A DNA stretch of 5,250 nucleotides from Acidobacteriota bacterium. GTDB taxonomy: Bacteria; Acidobacteriota; Terriglobia; Acidiferrales; UBA7541. Every line of letters begins with the position of its first letter. The first letter of the stretch is position 1. Location of the stretch: the NCBI GenBank assembly GCA_003224195.1, contig QHYP01000290.1, positions 541 to 5,790 of the forward strand. The letters run 5' to 3'. A program made the position numbers and the translations under genes. Below, piece after piece: positions 1-5,250 of the stretch. The notes beneath the pieces are model-generated. The model had not been told where the DNA came from. It made no database searches and was given only the letters and a program-made list of their open reading frames with translations.

Positions 1-2
1 TC

Positions 3-1112
3 GATGGCGGCTGGAGCTTCACGGGAGGTCAGATGTGGAGCTTAGTCACCGAGACTAAGAAGGGCCTGGAGAACCGCACGGAAGCCCCTCCTATGACGAT
101 CGATTCGCAATATAACGTTGGGTTCGGATGGGCTCGCCAGTACGGCTTTCGCGTGGCGAAGAGCTTCCAGAGCGACAAGTTCGTCCTGGGCTTCGCCGTG
201 GAAGAGCCGCAGACCACGTTTGGCGGGCGGGGCGTACCCCCGGGCACGTTTTTCATCAATGCGCCCGGTGCGGGCGGAGGACTTTTCAACCCGACAGATG
301 CGACGGGCTATACCGTGAACGCGGCACCCGACTTCATCATCAAGGGGGCGGCGGATTTCGGATGGGGCCATTTCGAGTTGTTCGGGGTCGTCAGCACGTT
401 CCGCGCTCGCGTCTATCCTTGCGGGGCGCTGGCGGCCGGCGCGACTTGTCCGATCAGTGGTACTACCGGACCTCAAGCGACTGGTGCGTTCAACGACTCG
501 CGCACGGGCGGCGGCGCCGGCTTCAATTTCCGCGGGCCGGTCTTTGGCAAATACGGCGATTTCGGGATCCATGTCATGGGCGGCGATGGCGTCGGCCGTT
601 ATGGCTCGGCGCAGCTTGCCGACGTGACGGCGCGGCCGGGCGGGACACTCGCCCCGATCCGCGGCGGCAATGCTCTCGGCACGCTGGAGTTCCACCCCAA
701 CCCGAAGCTGGATTTTTACTTTGACTATGGCGTCGAATACGCCTTCCGCACCTGGTACGACACTTCAGCGGGCGGGGTGACCAGCAGTGTTGGCTATGGC
801 TCGCCGTTCTTCAACAATTCCAGTTGCAACACTGAAGTTCCACCGCCCCCAATAACAGGAAACCAGAACACCCCGGGAGCGCCTGCAAGCGGCACCTGCA
901 ACGGGGATATACGAAACATCCAAGAGGGTACGCTTGGCTTTTGGCACAAGCCCTACCAGGGGCCGAAGGGCGGCCTACGCTGGGGCATTCAGTACTCCTA
1001 CATCGTGAAGAACACCTGGAGCGGTAACGCCAATACGCCCGGCGCGATTGGACTCCAGCCCAAGGCCATCGACAACATGGTCTTCACCTCTTTTCGCTAC
1101 GTCTTGCCGTAG
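3..1112 (+). CDS. Outer-membrane beta-barrel (porin-like) protein, 3' part
   Basis: The reading frame is open from the first in-frame codon of the window (position 3) through a TAG at 1110-1112, so the true start lies to the left. The ATG at 33 is probably internal, because the codons before it read DGGWSFTGGQ and fit the protein. About 369 codons are visible. The protein has alternating aromatic/glycine-rich strands (for example FGWARQYGFRV, FDFYFDYGVEYAFRTW-like stretches, LRWGIQYSYIV) separated by Gly/Pro/Asn-rich loops. It ends with an aromatic strand, MVFTSFRYVLP, as expected of a barrel closing strand. This supports an integral outer-membrane channel, but the substrate cannot be told. 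Counting from the ATG at 33, there are two close cysteine pairs (about 130/139 and 265/289) in loop-like segments, possibly disulfides. The gene converges on the ior-type operon and is probably unrelated to it. The barrel call is fairly sure; the family name is not. Confidence 0.72.
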   Translation, partial: DGGWSFTGGQMWSLVTETKKGLENRTEAPPMTIDSQYNVGFGWARQYGFRVAKSFQSDKFVLGFAVEEPQTTFGGRGVPPGTFFINAPGAGGGLFNPTDATGYTVNAAPDFIIKGAADFGWGHFELFGVVSTFRARVYPCGALAAGATCPISGTTGPQATGAFNDSRTGGGAGFNFRGPVFGKYGDFGIHVMGGDGVGRYGSAQLADVTARPGGTLAPIRGGNALGTLEFHPNPKLDFYFDYGVEYAFRTWYDTSAGGVTSSVGYGSPFFNNSSCNTEVPPPPITGNQNTPGAPASGTCNGDIRNIQEGTLGFWHKPYQGPKGGLRWGIQYSYIVKNTWSGNANTPGAIGLQPKAIDNMVFTSFRYVLP

Positions 1113-1307
1113 CTAGTCCCGAACATCGGGCGGCTTCGAGAGACACGACAGGGGGCAGTTCAAACGAACTGCCCCTCTGAGTGGCATTTGCTGAGACTTT
1201 TTGGTCCGGGCGTCCCCTCAATTCAGCGTTTGGCTAGAGCGTTCGGCTTTAACTGGAACGCGGGCGGGAACCCGTGACTACGGGTACGATTTCAGACTGT
1301 TCCGTGG
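1113..1307. other. Convergent intergenic gap with two further inverted repeats
   Basis: These 195 bases lie between the stop of the porin-like gene and the stop of the minus-strand cytochrome gene, and no credible coding frame is seen. Besides the 1152-1175 hairpin, there is GCGTTC/GAACGC (1239-1244 and 1256-1261, 11-base loop) and ACCCGT/ACGGGT (1270-1275 and 1280-1285, 4-base loop). The last lies just downstream of the cytochrome gene on the minus strand and could help end that operon's transcript, although no T-run follows it. Confidence 0.4.
1152..1175 (+). terminator. Strong perfect hairpin after the porin-like gene, probable terminator
   Basis: GGGGCAGTTC and its exact reverse complement GAACTGCCCC flank a four-base AAAC loop, giving a 10-bp perfect, GC-rich stem 39 bases after the TAG of the upstream gene. 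There is no T-run directly after the stem; a TTTTT occurs only at 1198-1202. It is therefore not a textbook intrinsic terminator. It sits between two convergent genes and could also act on, or protect the 3' end of, the transcript arriving from the minus strand. The hairpin is certain; its role is inferred. Confidence 0.55.
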
Positions 1308-1934
1308 TTACTCCGGACAGGCCGCGCCGCCCTCGATCCATATCTTCATTTGCGCTACAGTTTCTGACCGGGAAAGAGGCGGTAATGCCCGGCCTTCGCC
1401 GGGGTTCCAACCCCAGCCGACAAGATCGTCGTTTGTGATGTGATTGAGAAGCCCTTCGAGGGATCGTCCACCGGTCTGCTTCTGATCCTTGAGCTGCCTG
1501 CAAAGCTCGCCTGCGGAGCGTCCAGCAAAAACCATCTTGTGCTCGGGCGAGGGAAGCGCCCACTTCGGATTGCCAGGCGGCATGTGCGCGCCCGGGAGAT
1601 TCGCTGTTTGATGGCAAGTATCGCAGCGCATCCCGTACACTCCGTGCCCATCCTTGCCCCGCTTTACGTTCTGAAGATGCGCGTGGCTATCATCTCCTTG
1701 AAGGGGCGCATCGCCGGCGGGATGGCAATTCTGGCAGCGCGGCGATGTCAGGACACGATAGACGTTCAGGAACGCGGCGCGGGAGGCAGCTGTGTCCGGC
1801 TTGGCTGGACGAGCTGTCAATGAAGCCGCAAGCAGGGCCGAAGCGACTCCGCACCCAAGTATCGCGAGCGCGCGACTTATTGCCGGTGCGCCTTTCCAAT
1901 GGCGGTGTTTTTCGCTTGCTGTGAGCAGAGTCAT
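1308..1934 (-). CDS. Diheme cytochrome c-like protein, partner of the IorAB molybdenum hydroxylase
   Basis: A 208-residue protein. A basic N-terminus and a hydrophobic segment at about residues 18-40 look like a Sec signal or membrane anchor. Two heme c attachment motifs follow, CQNCH at 67-71 and CDTCH at 104-108. The region between and after them is rich in His, Pro and Met (HAHLQNVKRG, HMPPGNPKW), with candidate distal heme ligands H84, H86, M118 and M134. The C-terminal part (LVGWGWNPGEGR, then IWIEGGAACPE) matches my memory of small proteins annotated as 'isoquinoline 1-oxidoreductase subunit', which accompany IorAB. The ATG at 1934 has GGGAG at 1946-1942, 7 bases upstream, and lies 17 bases after the iorB stop, so it is the last gene of the operon. 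The inferred role is periplasmic electron acceptor for the Mo/Fe-S enzyme, handing electrons on to the respiratory chain. Heme attachment is well supported; partnership is inferred from position and resemblance. Confidence 0.82.
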   Translation of the reverse strand: MTLLTASEKHRHWKGAPAISRALAILGCGVASALLAASLTARPAKPDTAASRAAFLNVYRVLTSPRCQNCHPAGDAPLQGDDSHAHLQNVKRGKDGHGVYGMRCDTCHQTANLPGAHMPPGNPKWALPSPEHKMVFAGRSAGELCRQLKDQKQTGGRSLEGLLNHITNDDLVGWGWNPGEGRALPPLSRSETVAQMKIWIEGGAACPE

Positions 1935-1951
1935 GATTTCGCTCCCGGACC

Positions 1952-3256
1952 TTACGCGAGATCACTCGCTCGGATCGGCAACCGTCGAATGCGCTTGCCC
2001 GTCGCCGCGAAGATCGCGTTGGCCAGGGCTGGAGCGACCGGAGGCACACCAGGTTCTCCGACGCCCGTCGGGTTTTCGCTGCTCGGCACGATGTGCACTT
2101 CGATTTCCGGCGATTCAAAGATTCGCAACATCTGGTAGTCGTGAAAATTCCCCTGCTCTACTCTTCCGTCCTTGAGAGTGATCTCCGACTTCAGCGCCGC
2201 GGTCAGCCCAAAGATGATGCCACCTTCCATCTGCGCCTTCACCGTGTCAGGATTGATGGCCATCCCGCAATCCACGGCACAAACAACGCGGTGAACGCGC
2301 ACTGTGCCGTTCTTCTCCACAGACGCTTCGACCACCTGCGCCACGTAGCTATCGAAAGAGAAATGCGTTGCGATCCCGCGTCCTACTCCGGCGGGCAGCT
2401 TTGAACCCCAATGCGCCTTTTGCGCGGCGAGTTCGAGGACCGCCAACATTCGCGGCTGTTTCGCCAGCAGTGCGCGCCTTAGCTCGTAGGGATCCTTTCC
2501 GCCTGCATGGGCCACTTCATCCAGGAAGGCCTCGACGGAAAATCCAGTGTGAGAGTGCCCCACCGAGCGCCACCATTGCACCGGGACGCCGATCTTCGGC
2601 GTGTGCAGGTCCACCTGCACGTTGGGAATGCCGTAAAGTATGTCCGCGGCGCCTTCGACCGACGCGGCGTCTACGCCGTCCTTGATTCCGAAAGACTCGA
2701 AGAGCGTGCCTTGCATGATCGATTGGCCGACAATCGTGTGCGTCCAAGCGACCGGATTGCCGTTTGCATCCAGACCTGCCACGAAGCGGTCATGCCACAT
2801 CGGCCGGTACCAACCTCCCTTCAAATCGTCTTCGCGGGTCCAGACGACTTTCACGGGGGCTTTGGCGGCTTTGGCCACGTGAACTGCTTCCACCACAAAG
2901 TCCGAAGCGGGATTCGCGCGCCTACCGAAGCCTCCGCCCAGCAGTGTGGTATGAATCTGCACTTTTTCCGGAGCAAGACCCGCCACCTGTGCCGCGTTTG
3001 CGCGGTCTATCGTTTCAAACTGGGTTCCCGTCCAGATTTCGCAACTGTCCGACCGTAAATCGACAACACAGTTCAATGGTTCCATCATCGCGTGTGCCAG
3101 GTACGGTACGTCGTACTCGGCTGTAATGGTCTTCGCCGCCGTTTTCAGAGCTGTTGCCGGGTCGCCTGTCTTTTTGGCGATCGTTCCCGGCTGTTTCGCC
3201 ACCTCTGCGAAATCGCGCAGCATCTGGTCCGTAGAGAGCCCCGCATTCGGTCCCAA
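1952..3256 (-). CDS. iorB: Isoquinoline 1-oxidoreductase beta-like molybdopterin subunit, C-terminal fragment (frameshifted gene)
   Basis: This is the second half of the large molybdenum-cofactor subunit, displaced into another frame from its first half (up to 4116). Homologous sequence in this frame begins at about 3265 (DWDLGPNAGLST). The first available start, a TTG at 3256, is only an artefact of the split. Numbered from that codon, the family landmarks are intact: LGGGFGRR at 106-113 (molybdopterin contact), WWRSVGHSHTGF at 228-239 followed by EAFLDE, AVDCGMAINPD at 327-337, and GVGEPGVPP at 398-406. Glu401 fits the position of the catalytic glutamate of xanthine-oxidase-family enzymes. 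The frame ends in TAA at 1954-1952. No convincing ribosome binding site precedes the TTG, so this piece is unlikely to be made alone. Joined to the first part it would form a protein of about 719 residues, the usual size of IorB. The substrate (N-heterocycle, aldehyde or other) cannot be read from sequence. Confidence 0.85.
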   Translation of the reverse strand: MGPNAGLSTDQMLRDFAEVAKQPGTIAKKTGDPATALKTAAKTITAEYDVPYLAHAMMEPLNCVVDLRSDSCEIWTGTQFETIDRANAAQVAGLAPEKVQIHTTLLGGGFGRRANPASDFVVEAVHVAKAAKAPVKVVWTREDDLKGGWYRPMWHDRFVAGLDANGNPVAWTHTIVGQSIMQGTLFESFGIKDGVDAASVEGAADILYGIPNVQVDLHTPKIGVPVQWWRSVGHSHTGFSVEAFLDEVAHAGGKDPYELRRALLAKQPRMLAVLELAAQKAHWGSKLPAGVGRGIATHFSFDSYVAQVVEASVEKNGTVRVHRVVCAVDCGMAINPDTVKAQMEGGIIFGLTAALKSEITLKDGRVEQGNFHDYQMLRIFESPEIEVHIVPSSENPTGVGEPGVPPVAPALANAIFAATGKRIRRLPIRASDLA

Positions 3257-4116
3257 ATCCCAATCGATATGACGAGTTTGTCCCGCCCGATCTTCGCCGG
3301 CCAGAAACGCGCAGCAATGACGGCTACGCCGGACGGCACCTGTTCCACTGCCTTTACACCCGGGACCTTTAGCGTTTCGCTCGCATCAAACTTCGCCACT
3401 TTTCCACCGAACACGGGGGGTCGCGCCACCACTGCCGTAAGCATTCCCGGTACGTTAACGTCCAAGCCAAATTGCGCCGTGCCGTTCGTCTTCGAAGGAG
3501 TATCGAGTCTCCGGGTCGGCTTGCCAATCAACGTGAACGCCTTCGCGCTCTTGAGCGGCACATCGGCGGGCGGTGTCAACTGAGCTGCCGCGTTCGCGAG
3601 CGAGCCGTAGGTGGCGCGCCGGCGCGTCGCGCCGTGAATAACCGCGCCGTTGTCGACATGGCAGCTCGAAGCCTCCACATTCCACTGACGCGCGGCCGCT
3701 TCGACAAGCATCGTCCGGGCCAGCGCTCCCATTCTGCGATATCGCTCCCACTCCGCCGGAGACGTCGTGCTGCCACCCGTCATCTGAATCCCAAACACCG
3801 GGTGGTTGTAGACTTTGTCCACCGGCGCAGCTTCGACAAGGACTTTCGACCAGTCCGCTTGCAACTCCTCGTTCAGCAGCATCGGCAGGGAGGTGTAAAT
3901 TCCCTGGCCCATTTCCGAGTGGGCGGAGATCACGGTCACGCTTTCGTCAGTCCCAATGCGCACAAACGCATTGAGGGCAAAATCCTTTTCTTCCGCTGCC
4001 AAGGCGTCACTCCGTCCATCTGGTAGCGGCACATACAAGCTCACGAGGAGCCCGCCGCCGATTGCCGCCCCAGTTCTGATGAACTCCCGCCGTCCTACAA
4101 TTGCCGACGCGCTCAT
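3145..4116 (-). CDS. iorB: Isoquinoline 1-oxidoreductase beta-like molybdopterin subunit, N-terminal fragment with Tat signal (frameshifted gene)
   Basis: This is the first half of the large subunit of a periplasmic molybdenum hydroxylase. Residues 9-13 (RREFI) followed by a hydrophobic stretch (TGAAIGGGLLVSLYV) form a twin-arginine export signal, so the folded, cofactor-loaded complex should be exported. Family motifs are SEMGQGIYTSLPMLLNEEL at 67-85 and QMTGGSTTS at 111-119, then a second domain starting FTLIGKPTRRLDTPSKTNG at about 194-212. True homology ends at about residue 283 (GRDKLVI). The remaining 40 residues (SIGIWDRMRG onward) are out-of-frame readthrough to a stop at 3145, while the real continuation is in the frame of the downstream fragment. 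The ATG overlaps the iorA stop as ATGA (4116-4113), which suggests translational coupling, and GGAGGA lies at 4126-4121, 4 bases upstream. Family identity is secure; the exact substrate is unknown. Confidence 0.85.
   Translation of the reverse strand: MSASAIVGRREFIRTGAAIGGGLLVSLYVPLPDGRSDALAAEEKDFALNAFVRIGTDESVTVISAHSEMGQGIYTSLPMLLNEELQADWSKVLVEAAPVDKVYNHPVFGIQMTGGSTTSPAEWERYRRMGALARTMLVEAAARQWNVEASSCHVDNGAVIHGATRRRATYGSLANAAAQLTPPADVPLKSAKAFTLIGKPTRRLDTPSKTNGTAQFGLDVNVPGMLTAVVARPPVFGGKVAKFDASETLKVPGVKAVEQVPSGVAVIAARFWPAKIGRDKLVISIGIWDRMRGSLRTRCCAISQRWRNSRERSPKRQATRQQL
3266..3270 (-). other. Frameshift point splitting iorB
   Basis: On the minus strand the bases here read ATATC within GTC-ATATC-GATTGGGAT. 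Removing one AT restores GTC ATC GAT TGG GAT (V-I-D-W-D), which joins the upstream GRDKLVI to the downstream DWDLGPNAG in one frame with the family's usual spacing. The lesion therefore looks like a 2-base duplication; a 1-base deletion with one extra residue is the alternative. No slippery heptamer or long homopolymer is evident, so programmed frameshifting is not supported. Both halves keep all their motifs. Confidence 0.8.
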
Positions 4117-4580
4117 CTCGTCCTCCGTTCGCTCGCCAGCTCCGCGGCTCTATGAATTGCCTTCCGAATTCTCGGATAGGTCCCGCACCGGCAGATATTC
4201 CCGCCCATGGCCTCATCGATGTCCTTATCCGTAGGTTTTGCGTTTTCCGCCAGCAAGACGGCGGCGCTCATGATCTGACCCGACTGGCAGTAGCCGCACT
4301 GCGGTACATCCAGCTCAATCCAGGCTTTTTGCAGCGGATGAGTGAGGTTTGCGGATAGTCCTTCGATGGTCGTTACATGCTTTCCTTCCGCGCGCGATAG
4401 CGGCGCAACGCAAGATCGAATGGCCTTTCCGTCGAGATGCACCGTGCAGGCTCCGCACAGCGCCATCCCGCAGCCAAACTTCGTGCCGGTCAGTCCCAGT
4501 GACTCCCGCAAAACCCACAGCAGCGGTGTCGAGGGGTCGTCGTCGACCTGAACTGGTTTTCCATTTACAAAAATAGTCAT
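4113..4580 (-). CDS. iorA: Isoquinoline 1-oxidoreductase alpha-like [2Fe-2S] subunit
   Basis: A 155-residue small subunit of a molybdenum hydroxylase, close to the usual family length. Residues 1-75 form a plant-type ferredoxin domain (MTIFVNGKPVQV) with cluster ligands C37, C42, C45 and C57 (FGCGMALCGAC, later RSC). Residues 76-150 are the helical second domain with C95, C98, C130 and C132 (QCGYCQSGQIM, NICRCGTYPRIRKAI). Together they bind two [2Fe-2S] clusters that carry electrons away from the Mo site. There is no signal peptide, so export would be by riding with the Tat-targeted large subunit. The ATG at 4580 is preferred over one 28 codons upstream. It begins the conserved domain and has GGAG at 4591-4588, 7 bases upstream, whereas the longer version would run through the TATAAT promoter box. 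It is the first gene of the operon and overlaps iorB by ATGA. All key cysteines are present. Confidence 0.93.
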   Translation of the reverse strand: MTIFVNGKPVQVDDDPSTPLLWVLRESLGLTGTKFGCGMALCGACTVHLDGKAIRSCVAPLSRAEGKHVTTIEGLSANLTHPLQKAWIELDVPQCGYCQSGQIMSAAVLLAENAKPTDKDIDEAMGGNICRCGTYPRIRKAIHRAAELASERRTR

Positions 4581-4926
4581 GCGTGTTCTCCGCGTGCGGC
4601 TGCTGGATTTTCCATTGGATGGGATTATACAGCGTAAGGTTATTAGCTTCGAGCAAGGCCTCACGCAACCTTTTTCTGATTTTGCTCGGGGGCATATCCG
4701 GGTTCGGCAGGGAACTCATCGCGGACGGCGAGCGAAAGCAGCGAGAGGCGAAGCACAGAGGTTGCGGCGAGGAGTATCGGACTGAGGCTGACTGGACACA
4801 GCCATACTGCGACGATGTCCGAGTGGATGCCTCTTGTCTGGCCCGGCGGGAATAAATATTGGCGCCAAGAAAAAAGAAAGGCGAGAATATATCCTCCTTT
4901 TGCTGCAGAATCTGTGAGCTGCGCTT
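4581..4926. other. Divergent intergenic region between iorA and the Gfo/Idh/MocA-like gene
   Basis: These 346 bases separate two outward-reading genes. The iorA side holds the TATAAT promoter. The middle (about 4700-4830) is GC-rich with no credible gene. The stretch at about 4851-4892 is markedly richer in A and T (AATAAATATT, a purine run, then AATATAT), a plausible promoter zone for the rightward gene. The best pair I find there is TTGTCT (4834-4839) with TATTGG (4857-4862) at 17-bp spacing, which is weak. No tRNA, riboswitch or clear operator palindrome was recognised. Confidence 0.4.
4624..4652 (-). promoter_or_regulatory. Likely sigma-70-type promoter of the ior-type operon
   Basis: On the minus strand a perfect TATAAT occupies 4629-4624, 44 nt upstream of the iorA ATG, which would give a leader of about 37 nt. 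A weak -35 candidate, TCGAAG (4652-4647, 3 of 6 matches to TTGACA), sits 17 bp further upstream. The weak -35 would fit a promoter that needs an activator, but no operator was recognised. Confidence 0.5.
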
Positions 4927-5250
4927 ATGGGAGGAGAAGTGGGGAATCAACATCAGCCTGGCAGCTCCTCAAAGAGCTGCGTTTCGCGGCGCAAGTTCTT
5001 AGGGCAAACGGCCGCGGCGGCTGCCTTTTCTATCGTTCCGCGCCGCGTGCTGGGCGGGGCAGGGCATGTTGCGCCCAGCGACAAGATCAACATTGCTTTT
5101 GTCGGTGTCGGCTCGCAGGGTCTGCGCGTCATGCTGCACTTCTTGCGGGAACCCGACGTACAGGGCATTGCGGTCTGCGACCCCAATAAGGTGAGCGCGA
5201 GTTATCCACAATGGGACGCCCACGAGTTCTCCAATTCTGTGCGCAAATTG
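4927..5250 (+). CDS. Tat-exported Gfo/Idh/MocA-family oxidoreductase, 5' part
   Basis: The frame from the ATG at 4927 stays open to the window's end (108 codons), so the gene is cut by the right edge. Residues 20-25 are SRRKFL, a twin-arginine signal, followed by an Ala-rich hydrophobic core (GQTAAAAAFSIV) and a likely cleavage region near RRVLGGAG. The mature part opens with a Rossmann NAD(P)-binding motif, INIAFVGVGSQG at 54-65 (GxGxxG), and ends its second strand in IAVCDPN. This layout is typical of exported Gfo/Idh/MocA dehydrogenases, usually acting on sugars or inositols; the substrate cannot be told from this part. An in-frame TGA at 4915 limits the start. The ATG at 4927 has only a weak GTGAG upstream. 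A GTG at 4939 has GGAGG (4930-4934) 4 bases before it and would give a protein 4 residues shorter with the signal intact. It is transcribed away from iorA. Confidence 0.85.
   Translation, partial: MGGEVGNQHQPGSSSKSCVSRRKFLGQTAAAAAFSIVPRRVLGGAGHVAPSDKINIAFVGVGSQGLRVMLHFLREPDVQGIAVCDPNKVSASYPQWDAHEFSNSVRKL

Noticed and set aside
42..695. A 217-codon minus-strand open frame opposite the porin-like gene
   Set aside because: It has an Arg/Ala-rich composition with no recognisable motif and lies fully antisense to a frame with clear beta-barrel patterns. It is a GC-rich shadow frame.
2507..3058. Plus-strand open frames of 100-184 codons opposite iorB (for example 2507-3058 and 3472-4026)
   Set aside because: They are antisense to strongly conserved molybdenum hydroxylase motifs, have low-complexity Arg-rich content, and show no supporting ribosome sites.
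3145..3270. Programmed ribosomal frameshifting in iorB
   Set aside because: There is no slippery heptamer, no obvious stimulatory stem, and nothing I know of in IorB proteins that uses recoding. A simple AT duplication explains the split.
4581..4664. A 28-codon upstream extension of iorA
   Set aside because: The extra residues are not ferredoxin-like and would be encoded across the promoter box. The ATG at 4580 has its own ribosome binding site and begins the conserved domain.
4728..4751. Repeated GCGA tetramers in the intergenic region (4728, 4732, 4741, 4748)
   Set aside because: Spacing is irregular and the unit is too short to distinguish from GC-rich background; no array or operator pattern is supported.
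4315..4953. A 212-codon minus-strand frame covering the iorA 5' end and the intergenic region
   Set aside because: It overlaps iorA in another frame, crosses the TATAAT box, and shows no domain-like pattern.

Overview
This window reads as high-GC DNA from a soil-type Gram-negative bacterium. The best guess is Acidobacteriota: the outer-membrane barrel resembles a type I associate with that phylum, and Tat-exported Gfo/Idh/MocA oxidoreductases are common there and in Planctomycetes. This assignment is inference from family resemblance; no rRNA or marker gene is present.

Layout. (1) At 3-1112 (+) lies the 3' part of an outer-membrane beta-barrel (porin-like) gene whose start is off the left edge. 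(2) At 1113-1307 is a convergent intergenic gap holding a strong perfect hairpin and two smaller inverted repeats. (3) At 4580-1308 on the minus strand is a compact three-gene operon. It runs iorA-like [2Fe-2S] subunit (4580-4113), iorB-like molybdenum-cofactor subunit (4116-1952), then a small diheme cytochrome c-like protein (1934-1308). iorA and iorB overlap by ATGA, and only 17 bases separate iorB from the cytochrome gene. A TATAAT box sits 44 nt before the iorA start. (4) At 4581-4926 is a divergent intergenic region. (5) At 4927-5250 (+) is the 5' end of a Tat-exported Gfo/Idh/MocA-type oxidoreductase that runs off the right edge.

How the genes work together (inference from families). 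IorB carries a twin-arginine signal and the molybdenum hydroxylase motifs. IorA carries eight cysteines for two [2Fe-2S] clusters and has no signal, so it would be exported bound to IorB. Electrons from hydroxylating an N-heterocycle or an aldehyde would pass from Mo through the Fe-S clusters to the diheme cytochrome in the periplasm. This resembles the three-subunit periplasmic aldehyde dehydrogenases and differs from NAD-linked xanthine dehydrogenases.

The main oddity is that iorB is split by a frameshift near 3266-3270. The join is explained exactly by a duplicated AT dinucleotide, and both halves are otherwise intact. It is either a very recent inactivation or a sequence error. I see no clearly new system; the frameshift and the dedicated cytochrome partner are the points most worth checking.
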